Shown here piece after piece: positions 22,535-35,446 of a stretch of 64,000 bases of DNA. The notes below the pieces were generated by a model. The model did no database searches, was not told where the DNA came from, and worked only from the letters and a program-made list of their open reading frames with translations. Both the position numbers and the translations under genes were made by a program. The DNA is from Hymenopus coronatus (lineage: Eukaryota; Arthropoda; Insecta; Mantodea; Hymenopodidae), in NCBI GenBank assembly GCA_030762935.1, contig CM060899.1, forward strand, positions 19,672,501-19,736,500. The letters run 5' to 3'. How positions within the stretch are numbered: position 1 is the stretch's first letter; every line of letters starts with the position of its first letter.

Positions 22535-23797
22535 TACGAGGTACGTCCAGAAAGTAAGTTCCGTTTCAATTTATCTCCGCTGCAGCGCTGCGATAGCAGT
22601 TCCGCACATGCGCGGTAGCCGCTCTGTATCAAGGAAAAGAAAAGTGCGCCATTTTGAGATCGCTGTCAGCCACATACGCTTTGTTGTGCTTGTTTACAAT
22701 GTCGGTGTTGATTGAAAATCCCGCCGCTTGTGAAATCAGATCTGTGATTTCTTTTCTGAATGCTAGGAAAGTGAAACCAATTGAAATTTATCGGCAAATT
22801 TGCGAAGTTTACGGACAAAATGCGATGAGTAATTCAATGGTGAGAAGATGGGTCCGACAGTTCAATGAAGGACGTAGTGAAGTGCACGATGAAGAACGAA
22901 GTGGGCGTCCATCTTTGGTTACAGAAGAACTGGTTCACGCGATTGATGACAAGATCCAAGAAAACCGCAAGTTTCCAATTAGTGCTCTCGCTATGGAATT
23001 TCCCCAAAGCTCACGATCACTAATTCATGAAATTGTTACCGAAAAACTGAAATTTCGTAAAGTTTGCTCACTTTGGGTACCAAAGATTCTTACTGAGCAA
23101 AACAAAACAAAATGGATGGGTAGTGCACTTCAGTTTTTAACCCGTTATGATAAAGACGGCGAAGAATTTCTGACAAAGATAGTCACAGGAGATGAGACTT
23201 GGGTTTCTTACGACACCCCTGAAAGTAAGCGGCAATCAATGGAATGGAGGCACACTTCATCCCCAGCAAAGGTTAGGCCGAAACAAATCTTGACATCTCG
23301 AAAAATGATGTGCACAGTGTTTTGGGACTGGAAAGGCATCTTACTCATTGATTTCTTACCGCGTGGTCAAACAATCAAAGCAGATGTTAATTGCGAGACA
23401 CTTAGGAAATTGCGCCGCGCAATACAGAATAAGCGCCGAGGATTGCTGTCAAAAGGTGCTGTTTTTCTTCACGACCACACACTGCAAAGTGACGAAAAAC
23501 CTCTTACAGGGATCTTTTATTACATCTCAAGTCTTTCCTTGGTGGTCAACACTTCAACAATGACGAAGAGCTGAAAGAAAATGTTTCCAACTTTTTGAAG
23601 ACAAAGGCGGCAAACTTCTATGAAGAAGGTATACAAAAACTTGTGCCACGCTATGACAAATGCCTGCAAAATTTCGGTAGTTATGTGGAAAAGTAGTTTA
23701 AGAGTTGTAGAATGTTGTGCAATAAATAATTCTTCTGTATCTGTGCACAATTTAATTTTATTACCAAACGGAACTTACTTTCTGGATGTACTTCGTA
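22535..23797 (+). mobile_element. Mariner transposon, internally deleted
   Basis: The terminal inverted repeats are well preserved: CGAGGTACGTCCAGAAAG at 22537 and the inverted counterpart CGAAGTACATCCAGAAAG ending at 23795, both bounded by TA duplications. The 1,259-bp element is close to the usual 1.3 kb of mariners and contains one transposase reading frame with damage near its 3' third. Confidence 0.9.
22699..23696 (+). pseudogene. Mariner transposase, catalytic region deleted
   Basis: The ATG at 22699 starts MSVLIENPAACEIRSVI, then the paired HTH region (MVRRWVRQFNEGRSEVHDEE, GRPS) and the linker WVPKILTEQNK. GDETWVSYDTPESKRQSMEW supplies the first catalytic aspartate and FLHD the second. 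After FLHD a few bases are lost and the frame shifts; then the stretch that should hold the third aspartate (the SPDLAPSDYHLF region of mariners) is deleted. The tail resumes in another frame as FLGGQHFNNDEE and ends NFGSYVEK at the stop at 23694. It could at most make a DNA-binding fragment. Confidence 0.9.
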
Positions 23798-24209
23798 TGT
23801 TACATCCAATATGAAATATAAGAATCTTATATAATAGGGAGAAATAAATTGGGGAAATCTCGTTTAAGATTAATGTTCGTCGTGGTGCTCATGGTGTTGG
23901 AATGTCATAGTCTTAAAATGAAATTTTGAGCTCTTTTTTGTAATGCGATACCACTAGTTCCAAACATCATATTTGATATGATATAAAATAAGGTATATTT
24001 ATAAAATAATATATTTTGAAATTCTGAGCCAAATTTAGCCCTTTAAGGGACAAATTAGCTCCAGTTTGGGTAAAAGGTTTATTAGTGTATTATGCCAGCA
24101 CTTTCTGACTATAATTTATCAGAAAAGAATAATCCCGAATAAGAGTTCAATGCAATATTGTAATTTGAAAATTAATTTAAACAAAAAGTGTTTAGCATTA
24201 ATGCCACCA

Positions 24210-24341
24210 GTGTACTTTTTTGGGATTCAATGGGACTCTAAAACGTCTATTTCCAGTAAAATTTCTGTATCGAATTTTTGAGTAGAACGCAATACCTTCA
24301 TTATACACTATGTAGATAGTACGTGTAGGGAAATTAAAAAT
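24210..24341 (+). repeat. Family A 3'-end fragment
   Basis: The last ~125 bases of a forward copy. It could be the tail of the copy cut at 17175 by LINE 1 and later insertions, but the middle is missing. Confidence 0.7.
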
Positions 24342-24700
24342 CTGATGTGTTCCATTCACATGACTTTCTCTACATCTCTGCAACAAATTATTGTTAGAAA
24401 GCTTGTGCTTCTATTTACTTCATGTAATCCATAAAAAGTAACAGAAATAGTCTTATTACTTGCTTCCTTGTAAGTAGGAGCGAAATAAGGGAGTACCATA
24501 GGTTAAAGTGATAGTCAAAAGTGCTAATTAGCATGAAGTAAATAGAAGCATAAGCTTTTTAACTACAATTTGTTGCAGAGATGTAGAGAAAGTCATGTTA
24601 ATGGAACACATCAGATTTTTTTTCGATTCTGGATGTCTCAACACGTATATTTCCGTTGAAATCTCGATATCTCTATACACTATGTACGTAGTAAGTGTCA
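24342..24700. repeat. Family A inverted pair
   Basis: A forward 5' part (24342-24525) is followed by a reverse 5' part (24526-24617), then a short forward 3' end (24619-24700). The two 5' ends point away from a central joint at GCTAATTAGC. Confidence 0.7.
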
Positions 24701-25396
24701 TTCGTCAAGAACTAGTGCGCGACATATACTACCATCTCTACACAAACTGATAAGTAAATATATACAAACACACAAACACTATGGTCTCCGGAAGTTTATT
24801 TAGCATGCTGTCATGGAGTTTGACTTAGATGAGTCATCAAGAATAATATTATTTGAGGCTGACAAGGAAAGAAATCAAGAAGCGTGGAGCTAGGGAAGAA
24901 CACTGCATAAGTATAAATTATTTCCTGCACTTCTCTTTAAGATTCTTCGTGTTCCATTTATCAATGTCAGATCCCCTCCCCCCCCTCTTTTTTTCACGCT
25001 TCGCTTGTGATAATTTTCTTCTTGAAGTGCCCAACCCCAAGTCTCAAGAAACCAGAAGGCGAAGAAGCTTTTAACTTTAATGTTTACTATTAAAACTGTT
25101 TACATTTCGCTTTAGGCATTCTAATATTCGTGAAGCATATTAAGCCAACCAGAAGAGACACAAAAAGTTTTACTCTTGATTTTTGTTTCGACGAACATAG
25201 TAAAATCGTTTTGTACTGTTGACTTAGAGAAATTCACAGTAGAATATGTGTGTGTTGAATTTTACACAAGTTACCACATAGAATCGCAGTGATATTTTGG
25301 CATATTTCAAAATTATAACTTTCATGGTCATAATATTCATTGGTTATTCTCTATTTATTTATTTATTAATAATCAAAATGTTCCATGTGATGCATT
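24701..25396. other. Non-repetitive spacer
   Basis: Unique-looking sequence. A 73-codon frame (24853-25074) has no recognisable domain. Nothing supported. Confidence 0.4.
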
Positions 25397-26264
25397 TTTT
25401 ACTTTCTCTATACGTACTATGTCCATAGTGTATAGAGAAAGTATTGCACTCCACCAAAAATTCGATACCGAGATTTCACCGGAAATATATGTTTTGGGGT
25501 CCCCTGTAACCAAAAAAAGTATTTTCAGAAAAAGGTCCGTGTGTCCGTGTGTCTATGAACACGATAACTCAAAAACGAAAAGTCGGTAAAATACTGAACT
25601 TGGTATTTAAGTTTATTATCTTCCAGGGATGCGACAAGAAGATTTTGAGAAAAATCCCCCCACCCCCAACTACCCTTTACATGGAACTTTGTTCGAAAAT
25701 TTTGATTTTCTGAAAAATGGCTCCAAAGATTTTGATTAAAATTTCGCATATTAAACATATTTACCTGACAAATTAAATGTATATCTTGAATTTTCTGGGA
25801 ATAGCCTCTGAAGAGTAGTTTATTCTGGATGAATTTTACTAAATTTTGAATGACTGCTAAACCGTAAGAGATGGACGAAAACTTACTAAACAAAAAATGT
25901 AGAGCACTTTAAAACACAGAATTTATGTTATATACATTTTTTTCGTGGAGTTCGTCGTTTTTGTGACATTCCTTATTTTTGGTTTCTGCTATGAAAAACG
26001 TATACTTTTCTCATACAGAAACTTGTCAACTCCTATCCATATAAACAAAGGAACTTCATTGACATAGCAACCAGCTTTTGACTATCACTTTAACCTACGG
26101 TTGTCCCTTATTTCGCTTCTACTTACAAGGAAGCGAGTAATAAGACCATTTCTGCTATTTTTTTTCTGATGAGCATAAAGTAAATAAAAGTATAAGCTTT
26201 TTAAGAATTATTTGTTGCAGGGATAGGGAGAAAATCATGTGAATGGTACACATCAGATTTTTAC
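25397..26264 (-). repeat. Family A copy
   Basis: Near full-length reverse copy; hairpin 25404-25445. It resembles the copy at 8641-9533 more closely than most others do. Confidence 0.9.
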
Positions 26265-27167
26265 TTTCTCTATACTCACTATGCACATAGTGTATAGAGA
26301 ATGTATTGCACTCCACCAAAAAATTCAATACCGAGATTTCACCGGAAATATATGTTTTAGGGTCCCCTGTATCCAAAAAAAGTATTTTCAGAAAAAGGTC
26401 CCTGTGTGTGTGTCCGTGTGTCAGTGTGTCCGTGTGTGAACACGATAACTCAAAAACGAAAAGTCGGCAAAATAACAAACTTGGTATTTAAGTTTAGTAT
26501 CTTCCAGGGATGCGACACGAAGATTATGAGAAAAATCCTCCCATTCCCAACTACCCTTTACTTGGAACTTTTTTCGAAAATTTTTATTTTCTTAAAAATG
26601 GCTCTAACGATTTTGATTAAAGTCCCGTATACTAAAGCTATTTATATCCAAAATAGAATGTATATCTCGAATTTTCTGGGAATAGCCTCTGAAGACCTCT
26701 TTATTCTGGATGAATTTTTCTTAACTGCTAAACCGTAATAGATAGCCAAAATCTCACTACACAAAAAAAGTAGATCATGTCAAAACACAAAATGTATGTC
26801 CTCTACGTTTTTGTTGTGGAGGTAACCGTTTCCGAGATATTCCTTGTTATTGGTTTCAATTTTGAAGTACTTAGACTTTTCTCAGACAGGGACTGTCCGA
26901 TTTTCTTTTGTTCTACTCCTGGCCAAGCAAAGAAACGATTTGCAATGACAATCGCATAACGATAGCTTTTTAAAACATTTGACAATCACTTTAACCTAGT
27001 GCATTACGTTAGTTTCCTTTTACTTATAAGAACTAAGTAATAAGAGCATTCTGTTTATGTTTATATCGATTAGCATTGTGTAGCAAGAAGAATAATCTTT
27101 CATAGGAAGTTTGTAGAGCAGGTGGAGAAAGTCATGTGAGTTAGCACATCAGATTTTTCTTTCTCGA
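26265..27167 (-). repeat. Family A copy
   Basis: Directly follows the previous copy head to tail through CAGATTTTTACTTTCTC. It has a second subtype 5' half (26700-27165) containing GGCCAAGCAAAG. Confidence 0.9.
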
Positions 27168-27188
27168 GCACTTATGTTCAAAAACACC

Positions 27189-27965
27189 AGATGTGTTCCA
27201 TTCACATGGCTTTGTCTACATCACTATAATAAATTATTGTTAAAAAAGCTTATTCTTCTATTTACTTAATGCAAATCCAGGAAATATTAGCAGAAAGGGT
27301 CTTATTACTTGCTTCCTTGTAAGTTGAAGGGAAATAAGAGAGTACCATAGGCTAAATCGGTGGTTAAATCTTTCAAAAGCTGGTTGCTATGTGATTGAAG
27401 TATGTTGTTTGTATGGACAGGAATTGACAAATTCTCGTATGAGAAAACTATAAGTATTTTAAAGCTGAAACTAATAACAAGGAATTTTTCAATGTGTGTT
27501 TCACCGAGATCTACATTGTTTGTGTAGTAAGTTTTTGTCTATCTCTTACGGTTTACTAGTTATGCAAAATTCATCCAGAATAAAGAGGCCTTCAGAGGCT
27601 ATTCGCAGAAAATTCAAGATATACATTTTATTTGTCGTGTAAATATCTTAAATATAAGAGATTTTATTTGAAGTCGTTAGAGCATTTTTGAGAAAATGAT
27701 TTTGGTGAGGGCATTTTCTTGAAAACCTTCGTGTCGCATCCTTGTAAGATACCAAACTTAAATACCAAGTACTTAACCGTTTTTTCATTTTTGAGCTATG
27801 CTGTCTACAGACAGACAGACACACCCACGGACCTTTTTCTGAAAATGCTTTGTTGTATTCTGGGGGTCCTAAAACATTTATTTCCGCGAAATCTCGATGT
27901 GGAATTTTTGGGTGGAGTACAATACCTTATCTATACTCTATGTACATAATACGAGTAGAGAATTT
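27189..27965 (+). repeat. Family A copy
   Basis: Forward copy from CCAGATGTGTTCC to the hairpin at 27930-27965. The 3' boundary is GTAGAGAATTTAAAT, with the A-tract lost. Confidence 0.85.
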
Positions 27966-28265
27966 AAATATAATATAAAATAAAAATCTGTATATTAACC
28001 CTGATTCCTAATTTCTTAAACTAGGGCTAATATGCCACATTTTGAATATTTATTTAACCTCACATTTGTGCACACATCATTTACAGACAAATTTAAGTTA
28101 ATATAATGATAAATATAAATTACAAATATAAAAGTAAAAATATAAAAAATAACAAAAGTAAAACTTTAAACATATAAAATAAAAATTCTAATGAAATTCT
28201 AAAATATAATATATATATATATATATATATGTTCATAATTAATACCAATAATTACTATTTATGTC
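27966..28265. repeat. AT-rich low-complexity stretch with (AT)n
   Basis: Nearly pure A/T with an (AT)n run at 28209-28231. No gene. Confidence 0.8.
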
Positions 28266-28650
28266 GTCGGTACAATGTACATAGTATTGTATTCCAACCA
28301 AAAATTCTATACTTAGATTTCACCGGAAATACATGTTTTGAGGATCCCTGAATAATAAAGAGAGTTTTACTAAAAGGTCAGTGTATGTGTGTGTGTGTGT
28401 CTGTGGATAGTATACATGCGTTAAATACCAAACTTGGTATTTAAGTTTAGTATATTTGAATGATGTCATGCGTAGAATTTCACAAAAATCCCCTCCATCC
28501 AAACTTAACTTTACATGGAAAGATTTTGTTTTTCTCAGAACGGTTCTAACGATTTTGGTTAAAGTCAAATATCTTTAATCAAAATCGTTAGAACTGTAAA
28601 ATATAGAATTTTCTGGGAATAGCCTCTAAAGACTTCTTCATTCTGGACGA
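28266..28650 (-). repeat. Family A copy, rearranged
   Basis: Reverse copy with a short inverted duplication of the ATCAAAATCGTTAGA core near 28580. It lacks its 5' half. Confidence 0.7.
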
Positions 28651-29456
28651 TTTTTACTTTCTCTAGCCCCATATGTACAATGTACATAGGGATAGAGAAG
28701 GTATTGTAATGCACCCAAAAATTCGATAGTGAAATTTAAACGGAAATACATGTTTTGGGTGCACCTGAATAAAAAAAAAAAAGCATTTTTGGAAAAAGGT
28801 CTGTTATTTAAGTTTGGTATTTTCCAGGGATGCGACACGAAGATTTTCAAGAAACTCCCCCCACCCCCAACTACCCTTTAGTTGGGACTTTTTTCAAAAA
28901 TTTTGGTTTTCTCAAAAATGGCTCTAATGATTTTGATTAAAATATCGTATGTTAAAGATATTTACCTGACAGATAATATGTATATCTTGAATTTTCTGGG
29001 AATAGCTACTGAAGACTTCTTTATTCTGGATGCATTTTACGAAATTTTGCATAACTACTAAACCGTAAGAAATGGGCAAAAACTTACCAAACAATAAATG
29101 TAGAGCACATTAAAGCACGCAGTTTATGTTACATAATTTGGAGTTGATCGTTTTTGAGATATTCTTTGTTTTTAGTTTCAGCTTTGAAAAACTTGTACTT
29201 TTCTCACACAGGACTTTGTTAGCTCCTGTCTATACAAACAAAGGAACTTCAGTCACCTAGCAACCAGCTTTTGACTATCACTTTAACTTATGGTACTCCC
29301 TTATATCGCTTCTACTTACAAGGAGGCAGGTAATAAGACTATTTCTGCTATTTTTTTTATTGATTAGCATGAAGTAAATAGAAGAATAAGCTTATTGAGA
29401 ATAATTTGCTACAGAGAAGTAGAGAAAGTCATGTGAATGGAACACATCAGATTTTT
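28651..29456 (-). repeat. Family A copy
   Basis: Reverse copy with a variant hairpin (CCATATGTACAATGTACATAGG). The microsatellite is deleted near 28800. The 5' end is intact at 29450. Confidence 0.85.
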
Positions 29457-30106
29457 TCAGTTTTAAACTACTTAAACTTTTCTCAAGCTGGTCATCTTTC
29501 ATTTAATTTCTCTCTCTTTCTCTTTCTTTTCTACTCCTGTCTTTTGCGCTAAAGATATCGACTTTTAATTGTTTCATATAACAAAAGCTTTTTATCTAAA
29601 CAGAGCATTTCTGCAAATCTTTAATGTGCTTAGCTTGAAATAGATAAAAGAGTAAGCTTTTGTAAGAGGATTTTGTTGCAGAATATATAGAGAAAGTCAT
29701 GAGTCTATAGCACATTATATTTTGTCTGTTACATGGTTTAATGGTTTACCAGTTATGCAAAAGTATTTGGGAATAGCTACATTTTATTTATACGAAAGCA
29801 TCTGCAACATATGGTATTTTAATAAAAATCTTTAAGAGTTCTTTTTGAGAAAATCAAATTTTTTACTTTTTTCCATGTAAATGGAAGTTTGAGGTGGGGG
29901 ATTTTCTTGAAAATGTTCGTGTAATATCTTTGAAAGATGCTTAATTTAAATGTTAAGTTTGGTTTTTAAGCGACTTTTCGTTTTTGAGTTATCGTGTTCA
30001 GACACACACCATACAGTAATTTTTCTTTCTCTACACGTACTATGTGCATAGTGTATAGAGAAAGTATTGTAATACACCCAAAAATTCGATACTGAGATTT
30101 CACCTG
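29457..30106. repeat. Family A fragments in mixed orientation
   Basis: A diverged reverse 5' part (29457-29725), a forward core part (29726-30020) and a reverse terminal part with hairpin (30023-30106). Confidence 0.6.
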
Positions 30107-30985
30107 ATATGTTCCATTCACATGACTTTCTGTACATCTCTGCAATAAATTATAGTTAAAAAGCTTAGGTTTCTATTTTCTTCATGCTAGTTGAGAAAAA
30201 AATAAGCAGAAGCAAAATAAGGGAGTACCATAGGTTAAAGAGATAGTCAAAAGCTGGTTGCTATGTCACTGAAGTTCCTTTGTTCGTATGGACAGAAGTT
30301 GACAAGTTCCTATATGAGAAAAGTATAAGTTTTTCAAAGCTGAAACTAAAAACAAGAAATATCTTAAAAACGATCAACTCCACGAAAAAAATGTTTGTAA
30401 CATAAACTGTGTGTTTTAATGTGCTCTATATTTTCTGTGTGGTAAGTTTTTTTCCATCTCTTACGGTTTAGCAGTTAAGCAAAACTCCGTAGGATTCATC
30501 CAGAATAAAGTAGTCTTCAGAGGCTATTCCCAGAAAATTCAAGACACACGTTTTATTTGTCAAGTAAATATCTTAAATATACAAGATTTTAATCAAAATC
30601 ATTAGAGCCATTTTTAAGAAAATCAAAATTTTTTGCACGTAAAGAGTTGTTTGGGGGCGGGGTTTTCTTGAAAATCTTCGTGTCGCATACTTGGAAGATA
30701 CCAAACTTAAATACCAAGTTTGATTCTAGCATTTTTGAGCTATGCTGCCCACAGACACAGACACAGACACATACACATACACACACACAGACACTCATAC
30801 GGATATTTTTCTAAGAATTTCTTTCCTTTGAAGTTTAAAAAATAAGACTTAATTTTGGTTTACAAGAACAATGCTTTTTTTTTCTCAAAACATATATTTC
30901 CGGTGAAATATCGGAATCGAATTTTTAGGTGCTATACAATACCTTTTCTATATACTATGTACGTAGCACGTATAGAGAAAGTAAA
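30107..30985 (+). repeat. Family A copy
   Basis: Full forward copy with an ACACAG-type microsatellite at 30753-30798 and a clean 3' end AGAAAGTAAAAA at 30985. Confidence 0.9.
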
Positions 30986-31715
30986 AAGCATTTTCAGAAA
31001 AAAGGTCCGTGTGTGTATGTGTGTCTGAACACGATAACTCAAAAACAAAAAATCGGTAAAATACCAAACTTGGTATTTAAGTTTAGTATCTTCCAGCGAT
31101 GCGACACGAAGATTTTGAGAAAAATCCCCCCACCCCAAAGTACCGTTTACATGGAACTTTTTTCGAAATGTTTTATTTTCTTAAAAATGGCTCTATTGAG
31201 TTTGATTAAAATATCATATATTAAAGATATTTACCTGACAAATAAAATGTATATCTTGAACTTTCTGGGAATATCATCTGATGACTACTTTATTCTGGAA
31301 GAATTTTACGGAGTTTTGCATAAGTGCTAAACCGTAAGAGATGGACAAAAACTTGCAAAACAAAAAATGTAGAGCACGTTAAAACACACAATTTATGTTA
31401 CATACATTTTTTTCTTGAAGCGGATCGTTTTTGAGATATTCCTTGTTTTTGGTTTCCGCTTCAAAAAACATACTTTTTTTAATACAGGGATTTGCAAACT
31501 CCTTTCCATACAAACAAAGAAACTTCTGTCACATAGCAACCAGCTTTTGACTATCACTTATTTTGCTTCTACTTACAGGTAAGCAAGTAATTAGGCTATT
31601 TCTTATAAATTTTTCTCCATTACATGAAGTAAATAGAACCATAAACTTACTAACAATAATTTGTTACAGAGTTGTAGAGAAAGTCATGTGAATGGATTAC
31701 ATCATATCTTTTTAT
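30986..31715 (-). repeat. Family A copy lacking hairpin end
   Basis: Reverse copy starting at the GCATTTTCAG block, so ~100 bases of its 3' end are absent. The 5' end is diverged (GAATGGATTACATC). Confidence 0.85.
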
Positions 31716-32361
31716 TTTCTCTACACAAACTATATACACTTTGAGGTACCATGTGTCCAAAACAGCATTTTTAGAAGAAGGTTCGTGGGTGAGTGTCTGG
31801 ATAGCATAGCTCAAATACTAAAAGACCGTTAAATACCAAGCTTGGCATTTAAATTTATTATTTTCCAAGGATGCGTCTGGAAGATTTTTAAAAAAGTTTA
31901 CTTCAAACTACCCTATACATAGAAAAAGTTTAGAAAATTTTGATTTTTCAAAAATGGCTCTAACGGTTTTGATTAAAATACCGCACATTAAACATATTTA
32001 CATGCCAAATAAAATGTATATCTTGAATTTTCGTTTTTGAGCTATGCTGTCCATAAACATAGACACACACATGGACATTTTTCCATAAATGTTTTTTTTT
32101 TATTCAGAGGGACCCAAAATACGTATTTCCGATGAATCTCGGTATCGAATTTTTGGGTCCCATACAATACCTTCTCTATGCACTATGTACATAGTATGTG
32201 AGGGAAAATAAAAAGTATATAATAAAAGTTATGTGTTTTAACCTGTTCTACACATTTTGTGTTTTAGTTTTTGTCTGTATCTTATGGCTTACCAGTTATG
32301 CAAAATTCAGTGAAGTTCATCCGGAATAAAGAGCTCTTCAGAGACTATTCCCGCAAAATTG
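31716..32361. repeat. Family A fragments in mixed orientation
   Basis: A reverse part (31716-32030) turns into a forward 3' end (32031-32210) at the GAATTTTCGTTTTTGAGC joint, then a forward internal part (32225-32361) cut by LINE 2. Confidence 0.65.
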
Positions 32362-34302
32362 AAAAAAGCACATCTATATTTTCATAATGTGCTATGCTGG
32401 ATGCAGAGCTAGTGAAAAAAAGAAAGAAAGAAAAAAAGAAAACTGCGAAAAAGTGGCAGAGAACACGGGTACCAGAAGATAAAAAGCGATTAAAGCAAAT
32501 TTGTAATAAAAAATTTGATCAGTGGTATTAAAAATAAATCATATACTATCTATATGAAAGGACTAACAGCCGATAAAGATACCGATTATTCTTTATGGAA
32601 GGCAACAAAATACCTATCAATCAAATTCCGCCAGTAAAAAAGGAGATGGAACATGGGCAAGCAGCGATAAGGGTAAAGCAGACCTATTCGCCAACTATCT
32701 AGAAGAGATTTTTCAACCTTTACCTAGAAACATCTGAAGAGGACATAAGACATGGCAAGAAAAGGGAAGGTAAAGAACTTAGGTGTGTAACGCTCAAAAT
32801 ATTAAAACGTAAAATACACCAGAATATAAATGCAATAATAAAAAAAAAACCAACAAAACACCAGGATATGATTTAATCACAGGACAAATTCTTAAAGAAT
32901 TACCACAAAAAGCTTTTATCAAGCTATTACACATGATAAATACTGCATTAAGACTTAAATATATCTCAAGTCAATGGAGGGTAGCAGAAGTGCTCATGAT
33001 CCTTAAACCTGGAAAAAACCCTAATGAAAAGGAATCATACAGACCGATTTCACTCTTATCTCAATTATCTAAGCTACTTGAAAAGTTGTTGTTAAAGCAA
33101 TTAAAACCTATAATAGAGGGAAGCAAATTAATATGAGAACATCAATTTGGATTTAGAAATAAACTTTCAACTATTGATCAAGTAATTCGTATAGTCGATG
33201 TTGTAGAAAGAACGTTAGAGTAAAAGAAAATTTGTTCTGGAATATTTCTAGACGTGGCCAAAGCCTTTGATAAAGTTTGGCACAAAGATCTAATTTTTAA
33301 GTTCCAACGAGATCTAGCTGATGACTTTAATCAAATATTGTTACCCTATATTGAAGGGAGATATTTCCGAGTTAAAAATGGAAATGAATACTCTGCATTA
33401 AAGAATATAGCTGCTGGAGTACCTCAAGGAAGCGTCTTGAGGCCAATGCTGTACCTTATATTTACTAGGGATATTCCATACCAATATGATACTACTATAG
33501 CTACCTTCGCTGACGACACAGGAATAATGGCAGTAGAACTTAAGTAGAGGAATCTACACAGAAATTACAGAAAGTTGTCAATAGAGCTAACGAGTGGACG
33601 AAGAAATGGCGCATAAAATTAAATGAATCTAAATCCGTACACATCAACTTTACGAATAAACTAAGGTATTACCAATAAAAGTAAATAATCAAACTATCCC
33701 TCAAGCTCAATCGGTGAAGTACATAGGAATGATATTAGACTCAAAACTAAATTGGAAAAAGCATATGGAAACCAAAAGAAAAGAGTTAAATATCAAATAT
33801 AAGAAGCTTTACTGGCTAAATGTGAGAAATTCTAAATGTTTATATACAATAAGCTATTAATATACAAGCAGGTGGTAAAGCCAGTCTGGACCTATGGGAT
33901 ACAGCTTTGGGGTTGTTCTAAATTGACTTATATAAAACATATGCAAACATTTAAAAATAAAGCTTTAAGAACAATTGATAATGCACCTTCGCATTTGCGC
34001 AATGAGCACATACATGGATATCTCAAGATCGACACTGTTACAGAAGAATTAAAAAAAAACCGCAACGAAACATCATTTAAGAGCACAGTACCATGGAAAT
34101 AAAGAGATGTTGAATGTGCTTAGGAAGTGTGAAGTTATAAGATTGAAAAGAATTAAGTCAAATGACTTAATGTGCGACCGCAAGAATTAGTGTAAGCTTT
34201 GGGGGCCTTCAGTGGAAGACTCGCCTATACATTGTGAACTTATTTATGAAGGAAATACATTACTATATAATACAATACTAGATAAGCTTAGGTGTAATTA
34301 AG
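32362..34302 (+). mobile_element. Jockey-clade LINE 2, 5'-truncated
   Basis: Same family as LINE 1 but starting inside ORF2, the usual outcome of incomplete reverse transcription. The 3' end GTGTAATTAAGAAAAAAA runs directly into a family A 5' end, so that copy probably inserted in the LINE's A-tail. Confidence 0.85.
32399..34190 (+). pseudogene. Jockey ORF2 reverse transcriptase and C-terminus (LINE 2)
   Basis: The pre-RT linker (KKRKKEKKKTAKKWQR) is followed, through frameshifts, by LKELPQKAFIKLLHMIN, SQWRVAEVLMILKPG, SYRPISLLSQLSKLLEKL (RT blocks 0-2), FLDVAKAFDKVWHKDL (block A) and AAGVPQGSVLRPMLYL (block B). The intact catalytic box FADDTG is at ~33505. Then come KWRIKLNE and, in the last frame, NKLLIYKQVVKPVWTYGIQ and NAPSHLRNEH. 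In-frame stops at 33136, 33222 and 33547 and frameshifts make it inactive, but its RT core is better preserved than in LINE 1. Confidence 0.85.
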
Positions 34303-34309
34303 AAAAAAA

Positions 34310-35203
34310 TCTGATGTGTTACACTCACATGACTTTCTCTAGCTGTTCTACAAACTTCTCACATAAGATTATTCTTCTTTCTGCATCTTGCTAAACGAGG
34401 TACTCATTAGCACAATGTTCTTATTACTTAGTTCCTTATAAGTAGGAAAAAATAAGGGAATACTGTAGGCTAAAGCCATAGTCAAATGTTTTAAAAGCTG
34501 TCGTTATGCGATTGTCATTACAAATCCCTTCTTTTCTTGGACAGGAGTAGAACAAAAGAAAACCGCACACTCCCGTCTGAAAAAGTGTAAGTATTTTACA
34601 ACTGAAACTAATAACAATGAATACCTCGAAAACTGTAAGCTCCACGAGAAAAATGTATATGATATAACTTGTGTATTTTAACAAGACCTACATTTTTTGT
34701 ACAATACGTTTTTATCTATCTCTTACGGTTTACCAGTTATGCCAAATTAAGCAAAATTCATCCAGAATAAACAGGTCTTTAGAAGCTATTCCCAGAAAAT
34801 TCAATATATACATACTATTTGTCAGCTAAATACCTTTAGTATACGATATTTTAATCAAAATCGTTAGAGCCATTTTTAGGAAAATCAAACTTTTCGAAAA
34901 AAGTTCCATGTAAACGGTAATTTGGGGTGGGGGATTTTTCTCAAAATCTTCGTGTCGCTTCCCTGGAAAATACTAAACTTAAATACTAAGTTTGGTGCTT
35001 TACCGACTTTTCGTTTTTGAGTTATCGTGTTCACAGACATACGGACACATGGACACACACACGGACCTTTTTGTAAAAATTCTTTTTTTGGATACAGGGA
35101 ACCCTAAAATATATTTCCGGTGAAATCTCGGTATCGAATTTTAGGTGGAATACAATACTTCTCAAGCCCTATGTAGCACATACGGTGCTAAAGAAAGTAA
35201 AAA
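34310..35203 (+). repeat. Family A copy
   Basis: Full forward copy starting at the LINE 2 A-tail. Ends AAAGAAAGTAAAAA before an AAT microsatellite. Confidence 0.9.
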
Positions 35204-35216
35204 TAATAATAATAAT

Positions 35217-35345
35217 GTGGTATTATAGTCAAAATCATTACAGGCATTTTTGATAAAATAACAATTTTCGAAATTTTTTCCCCTGTAAATGGTAGTTGAA
35301 GTGGTAAGATTTTTCTGAAAACTTCTGTGTTGTATCATTGGAAAT
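35217..35345 (+). repeat. Family A core fragment
   Basis: Short forward piece around the TCAAAATCATTACAGGCATTTTTG core. Confidence 0.6.
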
Positions 35346-35446
35346 TACTGTACATGCCGGTCCCTATGGCTGTGCTCGCTAAAGTGTCTCGCTTTGGTGC
35401 TTTAGCGCAGTGGATTGTCAGTTCAAGTCTAGCCATGGGCATAAAA
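35346..35446 (+). repeat. Possible SINE fragment
   Basis: Contains TTAGCGCAGTGGATTGTCAGTTCAAGTC in two adjacent blocks, which vaguely resemble A- and B-box halves. Too short and isolated to assign. Confidence 0.3.

Larger units (their letters stand above)
22173..24114. mobile_element. Inverted-repeat DNA element hosting a mariner
   Basis: Diverged inverted ends, about 60-90 bases long, begin TTATAG at 22173 and (inverted) 24113. They share AAGTGCT, ACAAACTGG/CCAAACTGG, CTAATTTGGC and GGCCCTTA-type blocks. Outside the mariner about 0.7 kb of AT-rich interior remains, with no transposase of its own. The GGCCC/TTTGGC character resembles termini of insect pogo-like MITEs; that class is a guess. 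Immediately around the mariner is a 15-16 bp inverted repeat (ATTTCATATTGGAT, 22477 and inverted 23804). Confidence 0.55.

Noticed and set aside
22476..23819. The 16-bp inverted repeat around the mariner as the mariner's own terminal repeat
   Set aside because: The true ends are the TA-flanked CGARGTACRTCCAGAAAG repeats inside it.
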